6,074 nucleotides of DNA from Anaerolineales bacterium (GTDB lineage Bacteria; Chloroflexota; Anaerolineae; Anaerolineales; DRMV01). The notes beneath the pieces were generated by a model. It was not told where the DNA came from. It was given only the letters and a program-made list of their open reading frames with translations, and made no database searches. The stretch covers positions 1 to 6,074 of the forward strand of contig JALVOR010000103.1 in assembly GCA_027026295.1 (NCBI GenBank). The letters run 5' to 3'. Of the stretch, positions 5,791-6,074 are shown in pieces (the stretch's first letter is position 1; each line of letters opens with the position of its first letter). The position numbers were made by a program, and so were the translations under genes.

Positions 5791-5963
5791 ATTGTTTAGT
5801 CTTGGGAAGATAGGCCACGGATGACACGGATAACCACGGGTGTACACGGATTTTTTGTAACGCCAAGGCGCAAAGAAAGCAAAGCACGCAAAGTAAATCT
5901 CTGTGTCTTCTGTGGTTTGCGGCCTGTGCAATCTGCAAAATTTCTTTGTCAGGGCTGATTGGT
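5791..5963 (+). repeat. Composite intergenic repeat element, copy B (about 173 bp)
   Basis: This occupies most of the 327-base gap between the SIMPL gene and the gene at 6027, in opposite orientation to copy A. The left end ATTGTTTAGTC (5791-5801) differs from copy A's ACTGTTCAGCC by three C-to-T changes. TTGGGAAGATAGG follows (9 of 13 bases match copy A by eye), then four CACGGAT-like words (5815-5856), a six-T run, GCCAAGGCGCAAAG and further CAAAG words (5863-5892), and a CTTCTGTG block (5908-5929). It closes with GGCTGATTGGTTAC (5953-5966), against copy A's GGCTGAACAGTTAC. The ends form only an imperfect inverted repeat at DNA level but pair at 10 of 11 positions as RNA if G-U pairs are allowed. 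Words of this CACGGAT and CTTTGCG type are, from memory, scattered between genes in many environmental bacteria. It holds no coding sequence. Confidence 0.65.
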
Positions 5964-6026
5964 TACCCATTTCTTTCGCTGCACCGTTGCTTATCCCCAT
6001 TGTATCCCCTTCCGCGAGGAAACGCC

Positions 6027-6074
6027 ATGCGCAAGGAAATCCTGACGTGGGCCGATGTGGATGCCCTGATAGAC
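6027..6074 (+). CDS. 5' end of a gene, possibly a phosphoribosyltransferase (cut by window edge)
   Basis: Only the first 16 codons are present: MRKEILTWADVDALID. ATG 6027 has a Shine-Dalgarno-like GAGGAA (6016-6021) 5 bases upstream. The opening, with a TW-x-DVD-x-LID pattern, resembles the N-termini of prokaryotic phosphoribosyltransferases of the hypoxanthine/xanthine-guanine type as I remember them, but 16 residues cannot prove a family. It diverges from the SIMPL gene. Repeat copy B lies between them, probably in this gene's leader. Confidence 0.55.
   Translation, partial: MRKEILTWADVDALID

Noticed and set aside
5815..5892. CRISPR-like array
   Set aside because: The units are only about 10 bases, degenerate, and lack unique spacers of uniform length; no cas genes are nearby.
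5206..6000. Open frames on the minus strand running through repeat copy B, with Cys/Phe-rich and HPW-type peptides
   Set aside because: The peptides come from translating the CACGGAT and CTTTGCG words and the opposite frame of the SIMPL gene. They have no ribosome binding site and overlap a well-supported gene.

Overview
The window is a GC-rich bacterial chromosome segment with seven genes: six complete, and one cut by the right edge. The best guess for the source is a Chloroflexota bacterium of the Anaerolineae type. This rests on a long Thr-Pro-rich linker behind the signal peptide of a secreted protein, the overall gene style, and dispersed CACGGAT-type intergenic repeats. No phylogenetic marker is present, so this is an inference.

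Layout. Positions 20-2552 hold a compact plus-strand operon: cdsA (CDP-diacylglycerol synthase), glpX (class II fructose-1,6-bisphosphatase) and a short-chain dehydrogenase. Gaps are 11 and 17 bases, and a very strong hairpin terminator follows at 2572-2604. Positions 2857-5699 hold three minus-strand envelope genes. In transcription order these are a SIMPL-domain (DUF541) secreted protein, a secreted or lipid-anchored DsbA-like thioredoxin domain fused to a divergent cyclophilin domain, and a DedA membrane protein. The last two appear to have their own promoters. At 6027 a plus-strand gene begins, possibly a phosphoribosyltransferase.

The most interesting structure is non-coding. The two large intergenic gaps (2553-2856 and 5700-6026) each hold a diverged copy of one composite element, about 212 and 173 bp, in opposite orientation. 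Both copies have related inverted ends, a four-unit array of CACGGAT-like words with a 10-base period, a T-run, and a TTCTGTG-rich block in the same order. The left copy has a perfect 11-bp terminal inverted repeat. The two copies bracket exactly the three minus-strand genes. This looks like a MITE-like or structured-RNA repeat family, and the bracketed block could have been inverted by recombination between the copies.

A second non-coding signal is a perfect 10-bp inverted repeat directly upstream of the DsbA-cyclophilin gene. It overlaps both a -10 box and the ribosome binding site. It could be a repressor operator or an RNA hairpin that hides the ribosome binding site.

Functionally, cdsA and dedA concern membrane phospholipid synthesis and lipid movement. 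The thioredoxin-cyclophilin fusion points to protein folding outside the cytoplasm. glpX belongs to gluconeogenesis. Apart from the operon spacing, nothing in the sequence ties these jobs into one pathway.
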